Assembly: GCF_900100275.1 (NCBI RefSeq) | Contig: NZ_FNET01000002.1 | Coordinates: 558,001 to 622,000, forward strand | Direction of reading: 5' to 3' | DNA from: Lentzea albidocapillata subsp. violacea | GTDB taxonomy: Bacteria > Actinomycetota > Actinomycetes > Mycobacteriales > Pseudonocardiaceae | Length of the DNA stretch: 64,000 bases | Part shown: positions 50,696 through 57,935 of the stretch, in pieces | Position numbering within the stretch: position 1 is the stretch's first letter | Layout: each line of letters starts with the position of its first letter | Program-made: the position numbers and the translations under genes | The notes under the pieces: model-generated | What the model saw: only the letters and a program-made list of their open reading frames with translations | The model's database searches: none | Told to the model about the DNA's origin: nothing

Positions 50696-51364
50696 ATGCC
50701 TGTCGTGCTCTCGCTGAACGTCGCCCAGAAGACGGTCCCGGTCGACTACGCCCGTGCGGGCGCCACCGGCATCGGCAAACACCCGGTCGACGGGCCGCTG
50801 CGGGTCAGCCCGACCGGCGCCAAGGGATCGGCGGGCAGCGGCGTCGCCGGTGACTCGATCGCCGACTGGACCGTGCACGGCGGCGAGTACCAGGCCGTCT
50901 ACGGCTACGCGCGCGAGGACCTCGACTGGTGGCAGTCCGAACTGGACGTCCCGCTGCACAACGGCCAGTTCGGCGAGAACCTGACCACGCAGGGCATCGA
51001 CCACACGACCGCGCTGGTCGGCGAGCAGTGGCAGATCGGTTCGGCGCTGCTGGAGGTCACCGGGCCGCGCATCCCGTGCCGCACGTTCGCCGAGTTCCTC
51101 GGGCAGCGCGGCTGGGTGAAGCGGTTCACCCAGCAGGCCCGGCCCGGCGCCTACTTCCGCGTGCTCGAGGAGGGCCTGATCGGGCCGGGCGACGAGATCA
51201 GCGTCGTGCACCGGCCCGGCCACGACGTCACGGTCGAGCTGTTCTTCCGCGCCGTCACCACGGAGGCCGCGTTGCTGCCCAGGCTGCTCGAGGCCGGCGA
51301 CTCGGTGCCGCCGGAGGTCGTCGACCTGGTGCACAAGCGCTCCGTGGTCGAGCTCGACTCCTAG
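50696..51364 (+). CDS. MOSC domain protein (YiiM-like)
   Basis: A 222-residue protein with a MOSC domain: GVAGDSIADWTVHGGEYQAVYGYARED, GQFGENLTTQGID and VTGPRIPCRTF with the sulphur/molybdenum-handling Cys128. The C-terminal three-helix segment is as in YiiM, which detoxifies N-hydroxylated compounds through a molybdenum-cofactor system. The stop codon TAG lies in the left tip of the 165 bp inverted-repeat element. Confidence 0.9.
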   Translation: MPVVLSLNVAQKTVPVDYARAGATGIGKHPVDGPLRVSPTGAKGSAGSGVAGDSIADWTVHGGEYQAVYGYAREDLDWWQSELDVPLHNGQFGENLTTQGIDHTTALVGEQWQIGSALLEVTGPRIPCRTFAEFLGQRGWVKRFTQQARPGAYFRVLEEGLIGPGDEISVVHRPGHDVTVELFFRAVTTEAALLPRLLEAGDSVPPEVVDLVHKRSVVELDS

Positions 51365-51526
51365 TGGTGTGGCCCGGAACGTCGGCGAGGTAATCCACGC
51401 TCAGCAGGGCGCCTCGCGGCGCCGCCCCCACGCCCCCGTACAACCAGTACGAGGACGTGGGGGCGACACCACGATGCACCCGTCTGACCGCGAATTCCCC
51501 CGGCAACGTTCCGGGCCACACCACTA
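51362..51526. mobile_element. 165 bp MITE-like element with 21 bp perfect terminal inverted repeats
   Basis: Bases 51362-51382 (beginning TAGTGGTGTGGCCCGG) are an exact reverse complement of 51506-51526. Inside is a second perfect inverted pair CGCCCCCACG/CGTGGGGGCG (51423-51432, 51456-51465) around CGTAC-AACCA-GTACG. There is no plausible gene within. The left tip supplies the TAG stop of the MOSC gene and the right tip supplies the TAG stop of the convergent phosphatase gene. No target-site duplication is evident. Alternatives: an RNA-level bidirectional terminator or a dispersed structured repeat. Confidence 0.65.
51423..51465. repeat. Central stem-loop of the 165 bp element
   Basis: CGCCCCCACG and CGTGGGGGCG pair perfectly (10 bp), with an inner 5 bp pair CGTAC/GTACG closing an AACCA loop. 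The region could fold as a cruciform or as RNA in either direction. Confidence 0.7.
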
Positions 51527-51931
51527 AGCGGGCGGGAAGTTCCTGACCCAGCGCTTCTGCCACGGCGTCTCGACGGCACGCGGGTGGTAGTTCGCACGCG
51601 TCCACGCCACGGCTTCGGCCGCCGGGACACCGGCGAGCACGGCCAGGCACGAGATCACCGTGCCCGTCCTGCCGATGCCGCCGCTGCAGGCCACCTCGAC
51701 CTGCTCGCCGGAGAGCGCCCTGGCGTGCAGGGAGCGGATCAGCCTGATCGCGGCGTCGTGGTCACGCGGGAGGCGGAAGTCCGGCCAGTCGATCCAGTCG
51801 TGCGACCACGGCACGTCGACCGGCTTCGGCTGCAGGTACACCCCGTACTGGGGGTGTGGCTCCACGATCTTCCCGTCACGCAGGCCCCGCCCGGTGATCA
51901 CCGCGCCGTCAGGTAGTTCGATCGTCTTCAA
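51524..51931 (-). CDS. Protein-tyrosine phosphatase-like protein
   Basis: A 135-residue dual-specificity-type phosphatase with the P-loop VACSGGIGRTGT (Cys82, Arg88; CX5R), preceded by a WPDFRLPRDHD loop that carries the likely general acid aspartate. Small, cytosolic. The stop codon lies inside the right terminal repeat of the 165 bp element; its last residues (NFPPA) are therefore set by the junction. Confidence 0.85.
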   Translation of the reverse strand: MKTIELPDGAVITGRGLRDGKIVEPHPQYGVYLQPKPVDVPWSHDWIDWPDFRLPRDHDAAIRLIRSLHARALSGEQVEVACSGGIGRTGTVISCLAVLAGVPAAEAVAWTRANYHPRAVETPWQKRWVRNFPPA

Positions 51932-51950
51932 GGAATGCGCCCCCAGGCTC

Positions 51951-52340
51951 CTAAGCGAACAGCAACACTACCAGCGGCGGAATCCCTTCCGCCGCAACGC
52001 CTCCCCACGCCTGGTTGCGCGGGCGGCTCAGCTCCAGCTGGTCGGCCACGGCCAGCACGACGCTGCCCGCCAGCATGAACCACGACACGTAGAAGACGAG
52101 TGTGCGCCCCACCAACTCGTGCCCGCCGTGCAGCGCGATCAGCCCCGCGACCAGGCCGCACGCCAGGAACAGGTTGTAGAACCCCACCCCGAACGCCCAC
52201 AGCCGGATCGCCGGCACGTCCCGCGCGGGCTGCCCGAACATCGACTGGTGGACGCGCCCGATCAGGAACGCCTCGCACACCCACACCACGAGGTGCACCA
52301 GGGCCGCGACCACGGCGGCGATCTGCGCGACGACGCTCAT
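51951..52340 (-). CDS. DUF1304 family membrane protein
   Basis: A 129-residue protein with four membrane helices. The N-terminal helix VVAALVHLVVWVCEAFLIGR, FGVGFYNLFLACGLVAGL and FYVSWFMLAGSVVLAV are typical of DUF1304, whose function is unknown. Its ATG overlaps the stop of the cupin gene, so the two are co-translated. Confidence 0.85.
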   Translation of the reverse strand: MSVVAQIAAVVAALVHLVVWVCEAFLIGRVHQSMFGQPARDVPAIRLWAFGVGFYNLFLACGLVAGLIALHGGHELVGRTLVFYVSWFMLAGSVVLAVADQLELSRPRNQAWGGVAAEGIPPLVVLLFA

Positions 52341-52726
52341 CGTGTCACCCCGTAGCGGCCCAACGCCTCCATGCCGTTCTCGGACAGGTCACGGAAGAAC
52401 GCACCCATGACCTCCCCCACGGCGAACGCCAGGAACTGCACGGACGGCGTGTGCACGGTGAACGTGTGGGACGCGTTGGGCGGGATCGTGATGGCATCGC
52501 CCGGCGACAGGTCGAACAGCTCGCCGTCGAGGAACACCGCCATGCGTCCGTGCAGGACGTAGTAGGCCTTCGGCCACGGTGTGCGGTGCGGCGGCGCGGC
52601 CTCTCCTCGTGGCGCGTCCACCTCGAACAACTCATAGGCGCCGCCCGTGGACCTCCCCTGGATCCGGACGGTGATCGTCGCGTCGGGCACGGTCAGTACG
52701 TCGCCCTCGCCTGCGGTGGTCAGCAT
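52337..52726 (-). CDS. Cupin domain protein
   Basis: A 129-residue single-domain cupin. The first motif is degenerate (HRTPWPKAYYVLHGRMAVFLDGE), the second is PPNASHTFTVHTP. Metal-binding histidines are fewer than in catalytic cupins, so a binding or regulatory role is as likely as an enzymatic one. ATG at 52726 is used. Divergent from the LuxR-type gene across 88 bp; operon with DUF1304. Confidence 0.83.
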   Translation of the reverse strand: MLTTAGEGDVLTVPDATITVRIQGRSTGGAYELFEVDAPRGEAAPPHRTPWPKAYYVLHGRMAVFLDGELFDLSPGDAITIPPNASHTFTVHTPSVQFLAFAVGEVMGAFFRDLSENGMEALGRYGVTR

Positions 52727-52814
52727 GCGCTGCAGCCTCCGCGCGCCGGACGGGCCTGGACATCCCGGAAAACTGGGATCCCGGACCGCCGGGAGCGGGC
52801 GCATACTGCCAACC

Positions 52815-53807
52815 ATGTGGGAGGGTCGGGCGCTCGGCGTGCGACGCGACGTCACGGCACTGGCGAGCGCGGGGCTCGACGTCGCGCGACTGCACGAGGC
52901 CGCCATCGCCCTGGTCGACCGGGTGGTCCCGTGCGACCTCACCTGCTGGGCGTCGATGGACCCGGACTCGGGCGTGTTCAGCACCATGACCAGCGGTGTC
53001 AACCGCATCCCGCGGCAGTACGAACCGGTGCTCGCGACCTGCGAGTACACGCCCGGCGAACCGCACACCTTCGCCTCACTGGCGCAGCGCGGCGACACGG
53101 TGGCGAGACTCGAGGACAAGCGGTCGGCGCGGCTGAACGAGGTCTGGCGGCCGCTCGGGCTCAGTCACGAACTGCGGTCGTTGTTCCGCGCCGGCGACAT
53201 CTGCTGGGGTGGCGCGGGAATGGTGCGCACCAACGACTTCAGCGAGCGCGAGCTGGAGTTCATGACGTGGGTGGCACCCGCGCTGGGGGCCGCCACCCAG
53301 GTCGCGGCACGCACCTCGGCCCGCCGGACCGGCGCACCGGCCATCGTCGTGGTCAGCCGTGACGGCACGATCCGGTCCTCGACCGCGTCCGCCGCACAGT
53401 GGCGCGACGAACTGGAGGACGTCGCGCCCGGCCGGTTCGCGGTGATGCTGCGGGCCGCGGCGGCCGGAGCGCGTTCGGGCACGTTCAGGGCGAGGCTCCG
53501 CGACGCGCACGGCGGCTGGATCCTGCTCGAAGCGAGCGAACTCGTGAGTGACGGGACCGGCGACAGCGAGGCGGCCGTGACGATCAGCCGGGCGTCGGCC
53601 GCGGACCTGCTGGGGTTGCGGCTCAAGGCGCACGGCGTGACCAGCCGCGAGGAGGACGTCTGCCACGAGGTGCTGGCCGGGCAGCCGACCTCGGAGATCG
53701 CGGCACGGCTGGCCATCTCGCCCTACACCGTGCAGGACCACCTCAAGTCGCTCTTCGCCAAGTTCGGGGTGCGCAGCCGGGCGGAACTGGCCGCGAAGCT
53801 GTCCTGA
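52815..53807 (+). CDS. LuxR-type regulator with GAF-like sensor
   Basis: A 330-residue regulator. The N-terminal two-thirds resembles a GAF/PAS sensor (GLDVARLHEAAIALVDRVVPCDLTCWASMD; ICWGGAGMVRTNDFSERELEFM). The C-terminus is a LuxR/FixJ helix-turn-helix (CHEVLAGQPTSEIAARLAISPYTVQDHLKSLFAKFGVRSRAEL region). CATACT lies seven to eight bases before the ATG at 52815, so it is probably leaderless. Divergent from the cupin-DUF1304 pair, a likely target. Confidence 0.85.
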   Translation: MWEGRALGVRRDVTALASAGLDVARLHEAAIALVDRVVPCDLTCWASMDPDSGVFSTMTSGVNRIPRQYEPVLATCEYTPGEPHTFASLAQRGDTVARLEDKRSARLNEVWRPLGLSHELRSLFRAGDICWGGAGMVRTNDFSERELEFMTWVAPALGAATQVAARTSARRTGAPAIVVVSRDGTIRSSTASAAQWRDELEDVAPGRFAVMLRAAAAGARSGTFRARLRDAHGGWILLEASELVSDGTGDSEAAVTISRASAADLLGLRLKAHGVTSREEDVCHEVLAGQPTSEIAARLAISPYTVQDHLKSLFAKFGVRSRAELAAKLS

Positions 53808-53863
53808 CCGGCGGCGAAACACAGGACTCTCGGCGGGTCCCCCGGGAGGAACGCTCTGTCAGC

Positions 53864-55207
53864 ATGGCCGCCATGTACTCCGACCGCGCCCTCGTCATCG
53901 GCGCCGGCTTCGCGGGACTGCTGGCGGCGAGGGTGTTGTCCGAGTCGTACGGCGACGTCGTGCTGGTCGAACGGGACACGATCACCGCCGACTCCGGCCA
54001 CCGCGCGGGCATTCCCCAGGCCTGCCACCCGCACCCGCTGCCGGCGCGCGGAGCGCAGGCGCTGGAAGCGCTCTTCCCGCGGCTCGGCAGGGAGCTGGAG
54101 AACGCGGGAGCCGTCCGCGCCGACCTGGGCAGCGACTTCCTGAACCACTTCCCGGCCGGCCCGGCACCGCGCGACCACCTGGGTCTGAGCGTGCTCTCGG
54201 TGACGCGCGTGACGCTCGACCGGATCATCCGGCGCCGGGTGCTGCGCCTCGCCAACGTGTCCCTTGTGGACGGTGTGACGATCGAGGGCCTGCTGCACGA
54301 CCGGGGCACGGTCACCGGAGTGCACGGCAGGCGCGGCGACCGTCCGTTCACCGACTACGCGGACCTCGTGGTGGACACGTCGGGCCGCGACAGCAAGCTG
54401 GTGTCGTGGCTCGCGGAACTCGGCGTGCACTGCCCCGCGCCGAGGATCGTCAACGGCCACCTCACCTGCGCCTCGCGTCTCTACGAGGTGAACCGCGACC
54501 TGGATCTCGGCTGGAAGAACGCCTGCGAGAGCACCCATGCGCCCGGCACGAGACGCGGCGGCGCAGTGTCCTCTGTGGACGGCTCGCGCTGGCTCGTGAC
54601 GCTGTTCGGCGCGGACGGCGACACCGCGCCGGCCGACGACGACGGTTTCCTCGACCACGCCACGAGCCTGCGGTGCCAGGACGTCGCGGAGATCGTCAAG
54701 ACGGCCACCCCGGCGTCGGCGATCCACCGCGCCGGCCACCTGCGCAACCGCTGGAACCGCTTCCACCAGGTCCCGGACTGGCCGCGTGGCCTGCTCGCGC
54801 TCGGCGACTCCGTGGTCTCGCTCGATCCCGTGCACGGACACGGCCTGACGGTCACCGCCCTGAACTGCGCGGACCTGCGCACGCTGCTGCGAGACCACGA
54901 CCTGGCCGGCGAGCCGCTGATGTTCCAGCGCGCGGTCGCCAGAGCCGCACGGTTCCCGTGGACGTTCGCGACGACCGCCGATCTCGGCTGGAGCATGAGG
55001 AAACTCCCGCTTTCGGCACGCCTGCTGCGGTGGTACTCCGGCCGCGTGATCGCGGCGATCCCCGGCAACCGGCAGGTCTACCGCGCGTACGTCCGCGTCA
55101 CGCAGCTGGCCGGCCACCCGGTGACTCTGCTCCGCCCGGCGGTGCTGTTCCGCGTGCTGGCAGGAAAGACGCTCAGCGGACGGCGCCCTCGGGCCACAGC
55201 ACCGTGA
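53864..55207 (+). CDS. FAD-dependent oxidoreductase (epoxidase/halogenase-like)
   Basis: A 447-residue flavoprotein: GAGFAG (residues 13-18) and VVLVERD for FAD at the N-terminus, and LALGDSVVSLDPVHGHGLTV as the second FAD motif. The pattern SGHRAGIPQACHPHPLPARG is shared with LasC-like and related putative monooxygenases of actinomycetes. No halogenase WxWxIP motif. ATG at 53864 or 53873. Its last 35 bp overlap the convergent SLOG-like gene. Substrate unknown. Confidence 0.83.
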   Translation: MAAMYSDRALVIGAGFAGLLAARVLSESYGDVVLVERDTITADSGHRAGIPQACHPHPLPARGAQALEALFPRLGRELENAGAVRADLGSDFLNHFPAGPAPRDHLGLSVLSVTRVTLDRIIRRRVLRLANVSLVDGVTIEGLLHDRGTVTGVHGRRGDRPFTDYADLVVDTSGRDSKLVSWLAELGVHCPAPRIVNGHLTCASRLYEVNRDLDLGWKNACESTHAPGTRRGGAVSSVDGSRWLVTLFGADGDTAPADDDGFLDHATSLRCQDVAEIVKTATPASAIHRAGHLRNRWNRFHQVPDWPRGLLALGDSVVSLDPVHGHGLTVTALNCADLRTLLRDHDLAGEPLMFQRAVARAARFPWTFATTADLGWSMRKLPLSARLLRWYSGRVIAAIPGNRQVYRAYVRVTQLAGHPVTLLRPAVLFRVLAGKTLSGRRPRATAP

Positions 55208-55649
55208 CCGGCACGCCCTTCGATCGCGCGTACGCCACCACGTCGGCCGTGCCACCAGGGCCACGTCCAGGCAGCCCGTCCCACACTGCGAGCAGGGCAT
55301 CGGACTCGTCGACCATCCGCTCGCCCGCCTCCATGTAGGCGTGCGGGTCCGGCGTGACGTACTCCAGCTGCACGACCTTGCCCGCCCGCGCGAGCAGTCC
55401 GTCGTAGACGGGCCGGTAGGACTCGGGCAACGTGTCGCGGTACCGCGAGGCCGGCAGCACCGCGACCAGTGCCCCGCCCGCGTCCAGCACGGCCTGCGCG
55501 AACACCGCGTCCGCACCGTCCGCGAGGCACGACACACCCACCACGGAACCGTTCTCCGCCACGGCGGCGCGGATCATCCGGTCGATCTCGGCCTCCAGCG
55601 CCGCGGTGAGTCCACGATGTCCGGTGATGGCGAGCCGCGTCGTCATCAC
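55173..55649 (-). CDS. SLOG/Rossmann-like protein
   Basis: A 158-residue protein: LAITGHRGLTAALEAEIDR, GVSCLADGADAVFAQAVLDAGG, VAVLPASRYRDTLPES and GGTADVVAYARSKGVPVTVLW. This is the pattern of SLOG-superfamily nucleotide-binding proteins related to YpsA/DprA, some of which sense nucleotide-derived ligands. No partner gene suggests a defence system here. Start ATG at 55649 or the adjoining ATG; a tandem repeat duplicates the start region just upstream. Confidence 0.72.
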   Translation of the reverse strand: MMTTRLAITGHRGLTAALEAEIDRMIRAAVAENGSVVGVSCLADGADAVFAQAVLDAGGALVAVLPASRYRDTLPESYRPVYDGLLARAGKVVQLEYVTPDPHAYMEAGERMVDESDALLAVWDGLPGRGPGGTADVVAYARSKGVPVTVLWPEGAVR

Positions 55650-55716
55650 CGCAGGATATGCGGACGACGGACCGCGTCGTCATCACCGGAGGATTGCGGA
55701 CGACAGACCGCGTCGC
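55635..55716. repeat. Tandem duplication at start of SLOG-like gene
   Basis: A 37 bp unit (55635-55671) is followed by a 36 bp near copy (55672-55707; one deletion and two substitutions) and a 9 bp partial third copy. The unit includes the start codon and first codons of the SLOG-like gene, so that gene has a duplicated ATG region. Confidence 0.75.
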
Positions 55717-55737
55717 CCGCACCTCCGAGTGCCCGCG

Positions 55738-56154
55738 TCATCCTTCGCGGCGGCCGGCCTGGTTCCGCTCGGCGATGGCCAGGTAGTGGGTGTTGGTCAT
55801 GACCCCGAGGATGTTGCCGAACGGGTCGACGACCGACGCCGTCACGAACCCCTCGCCGCGCACCCGGGGTTCGTCGTGGAACTTGGCGCCCAGCTCCAGC
55901 AACCTCGCCAGCGTCCCGTCGAGGTCGTCGACCGCCCAGTAGAGGATCTGGCCCGCCGGTCCGTCGGACGGCGTGACCTCGAAGCGGCGGTTCACCAAGC
56001 CGAGTTCGGCCTGGTAGTCGCCGATGCGGAACTCGACGTAGGCGAGCACTCCGTCCGGGGTGCTCCGCTCGAAGTACGCGTCGACGCCGAGGAACGACGC
56101 GTACCAGGCGCGGGCCTCGGTCAGGTCGTCGGCGAAGTAGGACACGGTCGACAT
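55738..56154 (-). CDS. VOC (glyoxalase/bleomycin resistance) family protein
   Basis: A 138-residue vicinal-oxygen-chelate fold protein: VSYFADDLTEARAWYASFLGVDAYF, LAYVEFRIGDYQAELGLV, LYWAVDDLDGTLARLLELGAKFHDEP and VVDPFGNILGVM. Could be a lyase, dioxygenase-like or resistance protein. ATG at 56154 is preferred; starting at the TTG at 56229 would translate through a perfect 25 bp operator. Divergent from a WYL-type regulator that probably represses it. Confidence 0.86.
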   Translation of the reverse strand: MSTVSYFADDLTEARAWYASFLGVDAYFERSTPDGVLAYVEFRIGDYQAELGLVNRRFEVTPSDGPAGQILYWAVDDLDGTLARLLELGAKFHDEPRVRGEGFVTASVVDPFGNILGVMTNTHYLAIAERNQAGRREG

Positions 56155-56214
56155 GCCTCGCAACACAACTGCCTCCAGAAGGTCTCGTTCGGTGGTGTTC
56201 TCAGCTTCCGCCGT

Positions 56215-56239
56215 AAAGTGCTCATCCAATGAGCACTTT
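56215..56239. promoter_or_regulatory. Perfect 25 bp operator between VOC and WYL genes
   Basis: AAAGTGCTCAT-CCA-ATGAGCACTTT: exact 11 bp arms with a 3 bp centre. It is 18 bp from the regulator start and 60 bp from the VOC start. Almost certainly the binding site of the adjacent YafY-type regulator. Confidence 0.8.
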
Positions 56240-56257
56240 TAGCGGAAATCTGGAGAC

Positions 56258-57223
56258 ATGCGCGCAGACCGTCTAGTCGCCACGTTGCTGCTGATGCAGG
56301 CCCGCGGCCGGGTGACCGCCGCCGAACTGGCCGAAGAGCTCGAAGTCTCCAACGCCACCGCCAGGCGTGACCTCGAAGCGCTGTCCGCGGCGGGGGTACC
56401 CGTGTACCCCCAACCGGGGAGAGGCGGGGGCTGGTCGCTCGTCGGCGGCGCCCGCACCGACCTGAGCGGCCTGACCTCGGCGGAGGCCCAGGCGTTGTTC
56501 CTGGTCGCCGGACCGGCCGCGTCCGTCGCCCCGGAGATCAAGTCGGCGCTGCGGAAGCTGGTCCGCGCGCTGCCGCAGACGTTCCGCGCCGAGGCCGAGG
56601 CCGCCGCGGACGCGACGATCGTCGACACGGCGGCATGGGGCGAGGACACCAAGGACAGGTCGGCGCTGGCCACCACGCTGCAACAGGCCGTCGTCAAACA
56701 GGTGCGGGTGCGGCTGACCTACCAGAAACGGGGCGAGGCACCGACAGAGCGCGAGGTCGACCCGTGGGGACTCGTCGACAAGGACGGCACCTGGTACTTC
56801 ATCGCCGGCACCGGCGACGGGCGGCGCACGTTCCGGCTCGATCGCATCCTGGGTGTCTCCCTGACCGGCACCCCGTCCTCCCGCCCCGCCGGCTTCGAGC
56901 TCGCCGGCGCCTGGGACGAGGTCGTCACGAGCATGGAGGCGAGACGGTCGGAGACGTCGGCGACCGTGCTCGTGCCCACGAGGTTCCTGAAGGTCTTCCA
57001 GCACCAGCACGGACGCCACTGCACGGTCGTCGAGGAGCAGGGCGAGCACACGAAGGTGGAGCTGACGGCGCCGCGACCGCTCGACATCGCCCGCAACGTG
57101 GCCGGGTGGGGCGGCCTGATCACCGTCGAGTCGCCCGAGGTGGAGGAACACCTGGCGCGCATCGGCGCCGAGCTCGTCAGCCGATACCCGCGTGCTGCTC
57201 CAGCCGCGCCAGCCGGGACATGA
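56258..57223 (+). CDS. YafY-type HTH/WYL regulator
   Basis: A 321-residue regulator. DeoR-like N-terminal helix-turn-helix (RADRLVATLLLMQARGRVTAAELAEEL, VSNATARRDLEAL) and a C-terminal WYL domain (VRLTYQKRG, EVDPWGLVDKDGTWYFIAG, FRLDRI) that binds ligands or nucleic acids. GGAGAC precedes the ATG. Divergent from the VOC gene, with a perfect dyad between. Its last 47 bp overlap the convergent RHH-ClpN gene. Confidence 0.92.
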   Translation: MRADRLVATLLLMQARGRVTAAELAEELEVSNATARRDLEALSAAGVPVYPQPGRGGGWSLVGGARTDLSGLTSAEAQALFLVAGPAASVAPEIKSALRKLVRALPQTFRAEAEAAADATIVDTAAWGEDTKDRSALATTLQQAVVKQVRVRLTYQKRGEAPTEREVDPWGLVDKDGTWYFIAGTGDGRRTFRLDRILGVSLTGTPSSRPAGFELAGAWDEVVTSMEARRSETSATVLVPTRFLKVFQHQHGRHCTVVEEQGEHTKVELTAPRPLDIARNVAGWGGLITVESPEVEEHLARIGAELVSRYPRAAPAAPAGT

Positions 57224-57842
57224 TCATCTCCAGGACCTTCGCCGCGTCCGGGGCCGCCTTCTGCTGCTTCTTCAGATGGACAATGCCCGCGAGCGCGGTC
57301 TGAACGGCACGGCGCGTGCCCTTGATCTCCGCGCCCAGCTCGCGCAGCTCCTCGCCGCCCTTGCCGTTCGGTTCGGCCACGATGCCGAGCAGCAGGTGTT
57401 CGCAGCCCACGTAGTTGTGCCCGAGCGCGATGGACTCGGTGACGGCGAGTTCCAGCGCGGCGGCGCCGTCGTCGGCGAACCCGGGCTTCCTGCCGATGTC
57501 CGCGGGAATGAAGGAGGGAAGGCCGTCCGGCGTGATGTCGATCGCGCGGAGCACGTCCAGAGCCAGGTTCCCGCCTTCGCTGACGATGCCGTTCAGGAGG
57601 TGGGACGTACCGATCTTGGTGCCCTGGGAGCACTCCGCGGCGATCTGGAGCGCCTTCCACGCACGGTCGGTGAAGTGCGGGAAGCTGTCGCGCCTGAGGT
57701 CGTCGACGGTGAGCGCCCGGATCGCGATGATCCGCTTGACCGAGCCCTCGAGGGCTCTCTGACAGATCGCCGAGACGGGAATGTTCATGTCCTTCACGGA
57801 CTCGGCGAGCTCGTCGGGGAGGTACACGTTGATTTTTGGCAT
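57177..57842 (-). CDS. Ribbon-helix-helix plus Clp N-domain protein
   Basis: A 221-residue fusion. Residues 1-45 look like a ribbon-helix-helix DNA-binding domain (PKINVYLPDELAESVKDM, then a helix ISAICQRALE-like). The rest is a Clp amino-terminal repeat domain (HFTDRAWKALQIAAE, IGTSHLLNGIVSEGGNLALDVLRA; LGHNYVGCEHLLLGIVAEPNGKGGEEL) without any AAA+ ATPase. Such a protein could tether DNA binding to Clp-type partner recognition. ATG at 57842. An inverted repeat ATAACCC...GGGTTAT overlaps the start region, consistent with autoregulation. Confidence 0.82.
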   Translation of the reverse strand: MPKINVYLPDELAESVKDMNIPVSAICQRALEGSVKRIIAIRALTVDDLRRDSFPHFTDRAWKALQIAAECSQGTKIGTSHLLNGIVSEGGNLALDVLRAIDITPDGLPSFIPADIGRKPGFADDGAAALELAVTESIALGHNYVGCEHLLLGIVAEPNGKGGEELRELGAEIKGTRRAVQTALAGIVHLKKQQKAAPDAAKVLEMIMSRLARLEQHAGIG

Positions 57843-57872
57843 AACCCCATGCATACCCCCAAGTAGGGTTAT
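57841..57872. promoter_or_regulatory. Autoregulatory repeat candidate at RHH-ClpN start
   Basis: ATAACCC (57841-57847) and GGGTTAT (57866-57872) are inverted copies flanking further GGGGTATGC/GGGGTTATGC direct repeats on the minus strand. Ribbon-helix-helix proteins often bind closely spaced repeats in their own promoters. Confidence 0.45.
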
Positions 57873-57935
57873 GGTCAACGGCTCACGCGGCAACCGTCAC
57901 ACTTGTGAGTGATCAGAGGGGACGGGAGCACCCGC

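Noticed and set aside
51361-51630. Small frames inside the 165 bp element
   Set aside because: They run across the inverted repeats into the phosphatase gene in the wrong frame and have no family resemblance.
55173-55649. Anti-phage module around the SLOG-like gene
   Set aside because: SLOG domains occur in defence systems, but no effector, nuclease or membrane partner is adjacent; neighbours are an FAD enzyme and a VOC protein.
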